Part shown: piece by piece, positions 46,739-57,333 of the stretch
How the letters are laid out: each line of letters begins with the position of its first letter
Numbering within the stretch: the stretch's first letter is position 1
NCBI GenBank assembly: GCA_004123355.1
Contig: SCHM01000003.1
Location: 5,165,058-5,229,057 of the forward strand
DNA: 64,000 nucleotides
From: Amphirosellinia nigrospora
Taxonomy: Eukaryota; Ascomycota; Sordariomycetes; Xylariales; Xylariaceae
Reading direction: 5' to 3'
Made by a program: the position numbers and the translations under genes
The notes under the pieces: generated by a model
Database searches by the model: none
What the model was told of the DNA's origin: nothing
The model's input: the letters and a program-made list of their open reading frames with translations, nothing else

Positions 46739-48575
46739 TTAGTAGCGACCGTGTAGATAGGACAGAGTCCAAGCATACAAAGACTTCCAGGTTCTCTCGT
46801 TAGCTTTCAGCGCGTCGTACTTCGCGTCCATGATCTCGGCCGTCCTGTACAGGACGTCTTGAATATCGGGATCCGATTCCAGACCGTCCAAGAATAACTT
46901 GACCTTCTCTTCGTCGTCCGTGTAGCTGATTTTTTTCCCGATCTGGCTGATTGAGAACCGGACCACTGGTTTTGGGAATATCGTCAGTCAAGCTTATTCT
47001 AGCACTTCACTCCTCGAGCTGCCTCTCTTCAGGAAACAGGGGAGCGAAACAAGCGGGGCTTACCGTCCTGCCTATAGTCCCTTTTCTCAAGCTCCTTGCC
47101 CAACTTCCGAATCTCTTTGCGGATTCTATCCGCGTCCTCGTTCTGATTCTCATCCTTCGGTCCGGGAGTAACTCCCTCCATAGCCTTTTCCTTCGTGGGT
47201 AGCCATCCGTGAGGATCATGATGAGCCAAGGGCGCTTGATGGTATTAGAGTTAAGCTCTGGGTAGATGAGGGAATCGAGGATTGTGCTCTCGCAACATAG
47301 TGCCGATAGGCGTCCACCATCATTCTCAGGAAAGTTATCCATGATGTTGGAAATCTTGTCTTTGTCGAGGTTGTTGTAATCCGGTGTGTCCTTGTTGATG
47401 AAGCGCAGGTGGCAGCCTCTGTTGTTCGGCACCGCTCGTGTGTGATGTCGCTTATGCGCTTCACGAGCTCGACTTGCGCCGCCAGCGCTCTCCTGTCCCT
47501 TTCTTGTTCTCTTCTACCCACATTGACCAGCTGTCATCTGATAACAGCATCTTATTAGCTAATTGAGCATCCCGATCGCAGCTTTAATACTTACCGCAGT
47601 ATATAATAGGCTGGTATAAGGCTAGTTTGGCGAGATGGTCGATCTGACGAGGTGTGTCGAGGAGATTCTTGGATCGGTTTTGAGCTCAAAGGCCTTGTCG
47701 GCGACTTGCTGGAGATATGGATCGCCGGAGGGAAGAATCTCTCAAGACCACCCCTGCAGTAAGTTAGCGACAGTTTCTAAACGACTTGCAACGTGATCTG
47801 AGTAGACACCTCGGGCAATATATAACCTCAAAAAGATTTACCTCTTGACCGCATTGTCCAAATTCTTCTTGAAATCAGCTGCCGTCTGTGGTTCTGGGAC
47901 ATCCTACGAGTACCCAAGTCAGCCTGCGTGCGTCTATACAACTCCGTATAGAACCATTTTCTCACATCAGGCAACGGGCAAACAGCTGAATATCATAATA
48001 CGACCGCGTGGTAGAATCCAAGATATCCCCAAGGGGACTCCAGACATTGAAATGGCCGAGGACCTGTAGCACCCACTCATCGACGTACGTCGTGACGCCT
48101 CCCCGTCCCTTGCTCGCGGCAATCTGGAGCGCCTTCTCCACGTTCAAGCCCGCGGGCGTGAACTCGTTCGCCAGCTCCTGCGCCGTCTTGCCGTCGGCGT
48201 TCTTCTTCGTCTTTGAGGCCCCTTGCTCCACGAGCAGTTTGATGACGCGCGAGTCCTTTCTTCGCACGGCCGCCATCAGCGGCGTTTCGTTCCTGACAGA
48301 TGCGGGCCCCGCATCGTCGAACGTCTTGGATACTTCTCCAGAAGTAGCTGGACGATCCGCGGCCTCTGGCCGGTGGACGTTGCATTTGCCGCCAGGTACA
48401 TCGGCACAAGACCGTCTCGGGTCGCCTTGTCCGGTCGGCGCCGTTGTCTAAGAGGAGCTTGACGGTGGTGGCATTTCCAGCCCGTATAGCTACGGCTAGT
48501 GGCGTGAGCCCGTTCGGGGTCCAGCTCGTTGACGATATCTGAATTGCCTTTGGCATATTCGGCAAGCTTTTCCAT
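46739..48575 (-). CDS. ankyrin repeat and von Willebrand factor A domain protein (many frame breaks)
   Basis: The N-terminal half has ankyrin repeats: NGLTPLAVAIRAGNATTVKL, GLVPMYLAANATSTGQ and PLMAAVRRKDSRVIKLLVEQ, then a helical linker. The C-terminal half has a vWA-like fold. It starts HLAKLALYQPIIYC then DDSWSM (a DxSxS-like metal site), with PNNRGCHLRFINKDTPDYNN, IKRPWLIMILTDGYP and VVRFSISQIGKKISYTDDEE as successive strands and helices. At least four introns fit, for example the one joining LARCLM to DVPEPQTAADF and the one joining YRQD to VVRFSISQ. I count about eight frame changes, mostly single-base losses, so exact exon borders are uncertain. Related fungal proteins are uncharacterised. 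Binding of proteins by both modules is inferred. The stop is at 46739 and the start at 48575. Confidence 0.75.
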
Positions 48576-49894
48576 GGTAGAGCCGCGGGTATGGCACCCG
48601 CGTCATCCAGATATAGTCATGGCGGGCTGTGATGCTGCTATATCGAAGTCCAAAGAATTCGGCAGGTAGTTCTTAAACTAGTTATAACGACTTGTGGAAT
48701 TCAGGAAAAGACTATAGAATGCATATTCCAGGGAGATTGGCTTTTATGACGGTGCCAGAACCATCACGTCAACTTGTTCGAGATACGTCTTCTAACTAGT
48801 ATTCGCGGAGCTATCGCGGTACCAAAAGTCTCAGCCATCTCGAGCGCGCCTGACGTGCTGGCAGCACCCGCACATCGTGTATAGCTATCCCTATATCCGA
48901 TAGGACAGACCAGGTGGAAGAAGTTTAAGTACACTTGTACGAAAGTCGGATGTGGATCATTACCTAATAGGGCTATCACGGCGATGCAGTTGTGAGCTGA
49001 AGAGCAATATTGATGTCGCCGTGCAGGATATTATTGACGTCTCTCTGCAGGTTGGCTGATCCGGAATAGACAATGTTAGTGGCCAACTGGAACAATTGGG
49101 GTATCCGGCCTATCATAGCGAACGATATGCATCCTGGTGGTGCCGGTTGGGGCTGGTAGTATGTTTATTTGATGCTAAAGGGGACCTGACTTATTTCCAG
49201 CTTCTCCATCACTGAAACAGGCACTACTCGTGGTTCTCTGCACGAACATTATTGATTGTCTGTAACAATTTTAGTTACTCATAAGGTGATTACATCTCAT
49301 CGCCAGAACTACATCCATTCCACTTGATTGCCATCTCATACTATACGATACGACTTTAACACATGCGTAACCTTGTAACCTTGATGTATATACATACAGT
49401 CGCTTGGTTCATCATATTTTAACGTCACCTAGTGGATCAATGCTCCAACCAGGTCGCTTTTGTATTCCACCCCACGAGTTCGTCACATGCTGTGGGAAAC
49501 CAGTTGGCCCAAAAGCTCACCAACCCGTCATACCCCGCAGGCCAATGAATGGCGAATAGAATATACATGTTGCATCCCCTTTCGCCGCCATGCGTTAGAA
49601 TAGAAGGATGCATGGACTAGATGTGGGGGAAAGAGAGAAGAAAAAAGACACCAGAATACTCCGTACTATGCCATGCTATGCCGCGCCAGAATCAGCAAGT
49701 TATCAGCTTTGTGGGATCAATTAAGGATCGAAACAAAGAGGAGGGAGTCAGTGATGTATTAAGTTGGGTATCATGCTCTACGAATACTTCGCGGAGCAAT
49801 AGAAAACGGAAACGTCGATTGCGGTTGTAAAAGCAGAAATGGGTAGCAAGCTCTTAAACTTCTCGTTTAGAAGTGGAGCGACGGCCGCCGCCAG
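48576..49894. other. intergenic, nothing recognised
   Basis: Upstream of the ankyrin-vWA gene and 3' of dbf4. No family-like frame, no RNA gene pattern. Confidence 0.5.
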
Positions 49895-52105
49895 TTAGAA
49901 CATCTCAGCCTCTGGAACTTGATTCCATGATGGGGCTGATTTCCAAGTTTGATGTTTTGGCATGCGTTCTAGCTGTGCGAGTAGATCGTCCAATTCTACC
50001 CAATTGTCATTGTTGTCGGCGAACTCTCGATGCCCTGATGACTCGATATGCTACAATTCATTTAGTATACAACGGAATGACAGTAGATAGTTTTCATTCT
50101 TACCTCGTCAAAGTCTTCAAACTTTGCGGCACAGTTCTCACAGTACCCTGGTTTGAGTTCACGATCATGCGCCTTCTTTCGAGTTGCAGCCCGTTTGGTT
50201 GATCGAGCTGGTTCAGTTTTCTCCTTTTCCTCCGTATTCTCAACAAGCTCCAATTTGCGACTCGAAGTTCGACCCAAGGTCGGGGCCGCCTGACCAAATT
50301 CTCTTCTCGAAAACTACTCTCAGCGGCGCGCCGAGAGCTTGGATCCTGTGACATTGCTGATTGGTTCCATTTGAGAACGCGACGTTGGAGGCCGTGAACC
50401 TCCTTGCTCAGACCAGTAATTACACCGGGCGTAGTGGCAGTAGAAGAGATCATTTGTGATCGGATAGCCGATGTTACGTTGGATGGCTGCACACCAGACG
50501 CCACTGGCTCACCAGCGAGTGCACGACCAGCGGCAGCGTGGCTGGTGAATGCTTTGCGGGACAAGTCTATATTCTCCCCTCCAGCACCCCGCGAAAGACT
50601 TGGAAATTCAACGAAGTCACGCTGGACTGACGATTATGACCCAGCTCCATTTCACCCAGTGTTCGTTTCCCCGTGACTGGTCTAGGCGGCGCCATTCTGG
50701 GTGGCTGAGGAACAGGTTTGGTTTCGCTCACGGCCTCTTGACTATCAGCCTTGGCCCGCGCCTTCAGTTGGGCTTCTTTAGCCGCTTTGCTTCTCTTGCT
50801 TGCCTCGCTTCCCTCACTTCCGAGTCTTCAATAAAGGGGCAACGCCCTAAGGCGGCAGTCTGAAACTGCGGCCACTCGCCCTTCGATTTATCAGTCGCCT
50901 TCGGGTATTCCTTTGCCATGATAGGCTTCTGCTTTTCATCAACATCGTATACATGAATGTATGGCCCCCTGAAGAAGATGTATTCAGGCTATAACGGTGG
51001 GGTCACGATCAGAGGGTCCATTCACCCGTTCCTTCTGCAATAGCTGCAATAAATTACGGTCCTCGGCCGCCCGAGATTCACCCTGTGTGGAGAGGCTGTC
51101 CTTGACACGACCATATGCCATATCAGCACTTCGATAGGGATCTGCTTCGAGAAGCAATGCTGTGAATCGGTAGAGTTTGTTTGGAGTCCATATCTTCTTT
51201 TTCGTGTCCCTGGCCCGTATCAGGATATCTACCGCCTTCTTTGGTGCTCTTAGGGTTTGGTCAATCGACTGGGGCGGTGCTCTCTGAGAACGGGCGCGTA
51301 AGTCGGCATCGAAGAGTCTGTCCTTGATGGAGGTGTTCGGAAATCGTGTGAGCAACGAGGGTTGATGGTGGCGGCTTTTCTTGTTCTAGCTGCGCCGCCT
51401 CTTTCTCGGCGGCCAAGCTGCGGACATTCTCACGAGTGGCCGGGTCCTCGGTGGGAACCGTCCTACTTGAGATGACGTGAGTAACATCGACGGAAAAGAA
51501 AGCAGTTTCGCGCTATATAAACCCCGTGTTAGCAAATGATATATAAAAGCTTCGGCGTATACCTGGAGCCAACGACTTACACCTCCAAGTGAAGCTATCT
51601 GCCTTTTTAGTCCGCGAGCAATATCGCTGGGGATTTGATCGAAGTAGAAGAGCGATTTTGGGAACCTGACACGGTGATGGTTTTTCCAATTCTGAATCTC
51701 TTCGATTTCCTTCTCGGTGTATTCATAATCGGTTGCGACAGCGGCCTCTTGCTGCTGCTGCTGCTGCTGCTGCTGACGAGCAGCAGCCCTCTCTCGGGCC
51801 AGCTTCGTGTCAACAGTACCAGTTGCTCGGCGTGACTGTACAGGAATCTGGCTTTTTGTCACGCGTGACTGCTGCGAGGGTGACTTTATAACGCGTTGGG
51901 TGCTAGCATCGACAACGAGCTTCTTCGCAGGCGGTGGCTGGCCATAGGGCTCTTCTCGCTGGAGCTGGGCCAAGGTACGCTTCTGCTTGAGAGCAGTGTT
52001 TCGGAGAGGTGAATTGGCGACATTCTGGTTGGACGACAGAGGAATCCTTCTACTAGACATGACGGGGAACTCGATTGGAGCTGGTGATAGAGATATAGCT
52101 GCCAT
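49895..52105 (-). CDS. dbf4: Dbf4/NimO-type regulatory subunit of Cdc7 kinase (frame broken)
   Basis: Activates the Cdc7 kinase that fires replication origins. The N-terminal exon ends at about 51586 and carries MSSRRIPLSSNQNVANSPLR, a nine-Gln run from a CTG tract, and IQNWKNHHRVRFPKSLFYFD. The last is the start of motif N (BRCT-like), continued after an intron by ETAFFSVDVTHVISSRTVPT. Motif M has SIDQTLRAPKKAVDILIRAR, IWTPNKLYRF, then YIFFRGPYIHVYDVDEKQKP and IMAKEYPK. Motif C is a CCHH zinc finger: GYCENCAAKFEDFDE, then after a short intron HIESSGHREFADNNDNW. It ends PSWNQVPEAEMF. Frame changes occur at least near 51340, 51250 and 50980, and in the low-complexity part around 50300-50700. 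The two residue pairs of the zinc finger are intact. The start could be 52105 or the internal ATG at about 52060. Confidence 0.87.
51749..51775 (-). repeat. CTG/CAG microsatellite coding polyglutamine in dbf4
   Basis: A run of CTG on plus reads as nine consecutive Gln codons on minus, between AAAR and EAAVAT. Confidence 0.95.
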
Positions 52106-53197
52106 ATAATAGACTCGTGACCATGCTCAGTGAGCTCGGGGGAAATCAAGATTTAATCGTCGGGCGAGGTTGGGTCGAGGTGGAGTGCAGTGCAGATTCA
52201 CGTTTGAATCGTTCTGTTAGCTGATACAGAGTCGACAGCGAACTCACTCTTCGAAATGAAACCAAACAAGCCGTGAGCCTGGTTCCTAAGGTCGATCACA
52301 TAGGTTAGTATGAGATTGTCGAGAGAGAGAGAGAGAGCAGTCTCGGTACAAGGTACATAAGGTAGGGCTGGTGGCAATACTGCAATATGTGGGAGGGCTC
52401 CATTACCTGGTGTGCACACGCGAGACCAGAAAGCGTGACGGGCTGCGGGACCACGACGCGAGCCACGGTAGGGGTTAGTAGGTCATTGAGAGGCGGGAAA
52501 CTCCAATGCTGCTTTCGGGATTATGAACGCTCAAAAAACCACGACAGACACGCCAAACACGACACCGAGGAGCACACAATGCAGCAGTAATGGGAGCGGG
52601 CGAGGATAAGATGAGCATGTGGAAAGAAAGCGTGCAGTCATGTTCCACGGTGGACAGGCAAACGGCGCAGGCGGCCTTAGCGCGGAAAAAGGTGCCGCGC
52701 ACAGGGCACTGACGCTAGTAGTCGCACTGGCTACCATCCCAATAAGGCTATAACACAACAAAAACACGGTAATATTTGGTCAATAGCCCCATATTACCCC
52801 ACTAACCACAACAGCTCAGCGTGGTGCACAGCAACCATCAGCGCCATTCCGTTTTTACTGTAGCTCCATCAAAGCCATTAAAGCCCACTGCCTATTCGAG
52901 CAATGTCTGAGAACGTATAGGGCGTATAGGGTCCGTTCTAGCGCAAATATACCTATCTAAGCACTTAGATATCTTGCGCCTCAAAATCCACACCTTAACC
53001 TCGAAGCATAGGTAACGTCACAACCCGCCTTCAACGTTGAACACTCAAGTCATTTTCGCCTTTAGAAGCCTCAAAACCGCTAATTGTCCAGCCTGATAGT
53101 TATTAGTCGTTACATCTCTGTTCCAGGTTTAGTACCTCTGAATCACCTCATGATGCAAAGAGGATCATTATTATAGCCCACCATCCCCGTTTTCACC
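52106..53197. other. intergenic between divergent dbf4 and icp55
   Basis: Contains both promoters and a short GA dinucleotide tract at about 52321-52335. No gene recognised. Confidence 0.5.
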
Positions 53198-54690
53198 ATG
53201 AAATCAAGCAGACTGCCTATACGGCAGCTTAAGAAATGCCTTACACCTCATAGTCGTTCACCACATCCCCAAGCGAGGTCAATCTCAACAACACCACCCC
53301 CACATAGAGCGATCGAAACCCGATCCCGCGAACATTAAAAACATGCAGCATTGATCGAACCTATGCAACCACCACCCCGCCTCACAGCTACTCTTCGGCC
53401 AACCCGTCCATGAAACACATCCACACCTCCTAAAGCCGGGCGAGTTGACGCCTGGCATAACAGCGCAAGAATATCACGAGCGGCGTCCGCCCTATGCGCC
53501 ATGCTCCCCGACAACTCAGCTGTGATCATGCCCTCCGCCGACGTGAAGTACCGGAGTGGCGCCGTATTCCACGCATTCCGGCAGGAGTCCAACTTCCTGT
53601 ACCTGACGGTTTCAGCGAGCCCGAGTCTCTCGCCGTGCTGCGCAAGACAGGGATGCGCCGGGCGACTACGTCTTCCACCTCCTATGCCGTCCAAAGATCC
53701 GCAGACAGAGCAATGGAAGGCCCGTGGAGTGCCTCGACGCTGCACGGGACGTGTGGAATGCAGACGAGGTGGGCGATATCAAGCATGTCGACACCATGTT
53801 AACCGATGTGCTAGGGACGTAAAGATGTATATACCGACGCCCAGAGCACGAAGGGCGGCGCGAGACAATTTTTGGAGCATGGTCAGACGAGCCGCGCCGC
53901 ACGTCTCTTTTAGTGCCCTACGGCCAAAAATCAACTCTCTTCGCGCTAAAAATCGCCCGCCGAGACCAACATGCGGCACGCGGGGCAACAATCAGGTCGT
54001 GCCCTTACGGCCGCGATGCGGCGCTCCTGGACATCTGAGAAGGAACTGGCCGCGTTCCTCGAATACAGCTACCAAATGTCTGGATTAGACGGACAGGCGT
54101 ATATCCCCGTAGTAGCCGGCGGATCGAGGGTACGCTAATTCACTACGTGCTAAACAACGCGACTCTAAAATCCGATGAGTTGATTCTCGTGGACGCGGGC
54201 GGCGAATACGGAACATATATAACGGACATCACGCGGACATGGCCCGCCTCAGGGAAATTCAGTCCCGCACAACGGATCTGTACGCCGCCGTCCTCAAGGC
54301 GCAGCGCTCATCCGTCTCGCTCTGCGCGCGAGTGCGAACCTAACGCTCGACCAGCTGCACAACATCACGGAGCACGCTCTGCGCGAGCAGCTCAAGCAGC
54401 TCGGCTTCGACCTTGGAGGGGCGCGATGGCGTGCTGTTCCCGCACCACGTGGGCACTACATCGGCTCGACGTCCACGATACCCGGATACCCGAGGGACGT
54501 GGTCCTGAAAGAAGGCCACTGCACCATCGAGCCGGGCGTGTACGTGCCTGATGACGAGCGGTTCCCCCAGCACTTCCGTGGCTTGGGTGTGCGTATCGAG
54601 GATAGCATTGCTGTGGGCGATGATAACCCCCTGATCCTAACTACTGAGGCGGTTAAAGAGATTGAGGATATCGAAGCTCTTAGAGACTAA
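53198..54690 (+). CDS. icp55: Icp55-type Xaa-Pro aminopeptidase, M24 family (many frame breaks)
   Basis: A mitochondrial intermediate-cleaving metallopeptidase that trims one residue after presequence removal. The leader MKSSRLPIRQLKKCLTPHSR has the basic, Ser-rich look of a presequence and ends near RSISTT. After a probable intron comes GQPVHETHPHLLKPGELTPG, then ITAQEYHERR and MLPDNSAVIMPSADVKYRSG. The pattern of the N-domain continues as FRQESNFLYLT and VFHLLCRPKDP in shifted frames. The pita-bread catalytic domain shows DAGGEYGTYITDITRTWP (two metal Asp), HHVGHYIGLDVHDT (metal His), CTIEPGVYVP (metal Glu) and VRIEDSI (last Glu). The stretch 53600-54110 is heavily scrambled between frames, and three or more further single-base changes occur to 54490. 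The ligand set is complete once frames are followed. Confidence 0.85.
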
Positions 54691-55845
54691 AGACTCTTCT
54701 CTCTATAAAGAGGTATCAGTTATATACCGCTGAGGTAAAAACAGCCGAAAGGTCATCCGTCTCGCTTTCGGGATACTATAAAAGATTTTGTACATATATG
54801 TAGAGTAGATGTATGAGATACCATACCTGTTAAACAAAGAGCATACATATAGTTAGCGCCAGCTCATGAAAACTCTCAAACACTTTCATGCAATAACGAT
54901 GATCTTCATTCGCCCAGTTATGAGGTTCGTAGTGAGATCCTACCAGGGAAACTGAAACGCTATCAACAACCCCATAATTCAAGTAGGCCTTGACTATTTA
55001 TGGTTCCACAAAGACCTCCGAAACACCTTCATAGGCGGCTAATCTGGACTATATATGAAAGAGCTTTTTGCTTGTAGTTTCAAGTGGTCTTCTGTTTTAC
55101 ATGGAAGCTTTTCATGTTCACATGTATACAATTCATGGAATGATAACCACTCATTAAAATCACTCATTCTTGTATCAACAGCAGTTAAGAGGTGTTGTTA
55201 TTAATTTCTTTCAGCTGTCAACTTCCCAGCTAGCGGTGAAGCTTCATATCCCAGCCACCAAAGCCTGAATAACACATAACTGTAGGTTCCTTCGATTCTT
55301 ATAATCGATTCGATACGAATAGCCGTGATAGGTAAAGTCCCATCTTTTTGGACTTGTGTTCGTGGGATGTGACGTGCTCAAGGGAAACTTTTGAAATGAA
55401 GTGGCATCGTACAAAATACACACTATAGGTAAAGAGAAAAAAGACATAACGATCCGCCCCTGATTTTTCCACCTGAGTTTTGCCAACTTCACCGCTCTTT
55501 TCGTCAGAATATATCATTAGGTAAGAAGAAAGCATGACAAGAGTCGAACTGGAAAGGGTAGGAAGAAAAATACGCAGGAGGATGTAGTCTAGAGACGACG
55601 ACTTCTTCTTTCCCGCCCCGAACCAGTTTCATTACTTCATGCTCTCATCAGATTTTTTGAGACGAGAGTTGTCTGTGCGCAAAACAATCCGGCCCAAATT
55701 TTTTCATTTTCTCCAGAACCCCCCGCCGGGAAAACGCCGATAAAATGCAATTGATCAAAGGCTTCCACCGCCCAGTGGGTATACATGCATATGGTTTGTT
55801 GTGGTGAGACGATGAAGGCTTGAGGTAAGGTAGTTGGAAGTTTCA
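54691..55845. other. intergenic between convergent icp55 and bHLH gene
   Basis: AT-rich, contains two 3' untranslated regions. No gene recognised. Confidence 0.5.
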
Positions 55846-57333
55846 TTAGAAACGTTGGTTGTATACCGGAGCGCCGTAACCTTGGGGCCGCCAGTTGGAT
55901 CCAGGAGGGGCACCAACAAGTTGCTCGAAAGCCTGGAGCCTTCGAGCTAGTTCCTCGTTCTTTTGTGCCACTGAGCGATTGCGTCGCTCTAACTGATGGA
56001 TATACTCGGTTGCCTTGGTTAGGACTGTGCCCTATTTAAATCGTTAGCATGTCTGAATACAAACAAAAAAGATTGGTAACGCAGGGGACTGACCTTGCTA
56101 ACTTTGGGCGCTGTCCTTGATGAGCCAGCTGGAGAGTTTGGATCTTCATCCTCTGGTATAGAGCGGAGAGATGGTATGGCATCACGCAGTTCGGCAATCT
56201 TATCTTTTAGGTTGGTGCGATACTTCCTCTCGATATCGTTGTGTGCTGCCCGTTCGCTATTCTTTGGTTTGTCCTTCATCTTCTCCGCGTTTTCTGTAGA
56301 GTTCTTTCGTGAAGGTGCTGATGGTCTTGTTGTTGCGGCTCGAGGTTTTGGTTCTGGTGTGTTGCTTGTAGAGTCCGATGGGCTCTGCGTCATCTCGAAA
56401 TGGAAATCTGCCACCGCTGGTGGTCGAGTAGTTTGTTGTGTTGGGGCTTGTCCTGTGCCTAAGGCAATAGCCAAGAGTCGTTGTCGCTCAGCCTCACCGA
56501 TGGGCATATTCGTATTCATATAATTCATGTGGTACCCTGGGCGTGGTTGCTCCCAGCTCAGGGTGTAGAGTATAATCTTTCTTGGGCCTCAGGGGGCGCT
56601 GTTGGTGCACTGGTGGTCGCTTTTCCTAGTTCGTGAGCCAGAGCCATGGAAAACAGATCATCCTCATCTGAGAGCGCTTGATCTAACGCGCTATCGTCTA
56701 TGAATTCGCTTGTCACTGGCGGGAGAGCCACTTTGGTTGTGTCGCCGGTCGTCCCGACCGTGCTTGTCTTTGAAAGAGGACGGCTTAGACTCAGCGACCT
56801 GACCTGTGCATCAGCGAAAGACTCAGCGAAGTTCAATGAAAAGCTAGCATCCGTCCCCTTTTCTCCGTCATAATCAGATGCAGAACGAAGGGGACCTACG
56901 TGCTTGGTGTCCTGTGAGTTGTAGTCCACGAACTGATCTAAGCTTTCGTTGTCACTATCGAAACGAAGCAGTAGTCGGAGCAATCAAGTGTAGACGGATC
57001 TTGGATAAATCTCGAGGTCTTCGATTCCTCTGAGCAACGGCGCTTCTTTGGCCCAGATTTCCCAGGTATGCTATGCTTGTGGGACTGGTATCTTGGCTTG
57101 CTAGGCAACTCAGCAGAGGTATGAGAGGCCGGCGAATTAGCGGTTGTGCTTGGTGTATGTAGCGAGACAGAAGCCGCCGCCGAGTTCACGAAGCTCGAGT
57201 TAGACGAGTCGTCTAGAGTATCCCAAAAGTTGGTCGACGCAAATTGTTGTGTAAAGTCTGCAGAGTTGTCGAAGAAGGTCTCAGCACCCTGTTTTGTATT
57301 AATGACGAAACGATCCGAGCACCCGCCGGTCAT
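55846..57333 (-). CDS. bHLH transcription factor, SREBP-like basic region (two frame breaks)
   Basis: The C-terminal bHLH begins [20 protein letters not shown], with Tyr in place of the usual Arg in the basic helix, the hallmark of SREBP-type factors that read both E-box and sterol-response sites. Helix 1 continues [13 protein letters not shown]. An intron after KVSK leads to helix 2 [20 protein letters not shown] and a coiled-coil end. It stops at PVYNQRF with no membrane segments, so it is not a full membrane-bound SREBP. The N-terminal 340 residues are Ser/Thr/Asp-rich and probably activating. Frame changes lie near 56960 (CTTCGTTTC) and in an AAA run near 56577. The start at 57333 may not be the true one, because a GTAAGT to CTAG intron directly upstream could add an exon encoding MDARVMQDIDGYSSS. 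Confidence 0.85.

Noticed and set aside
56095-56523. 142-codon plus-strand open frame
   Set aside because: Antisense to the bHLH gene; its Ser/Gly-rich reading mirrors the disordered part of that protein.
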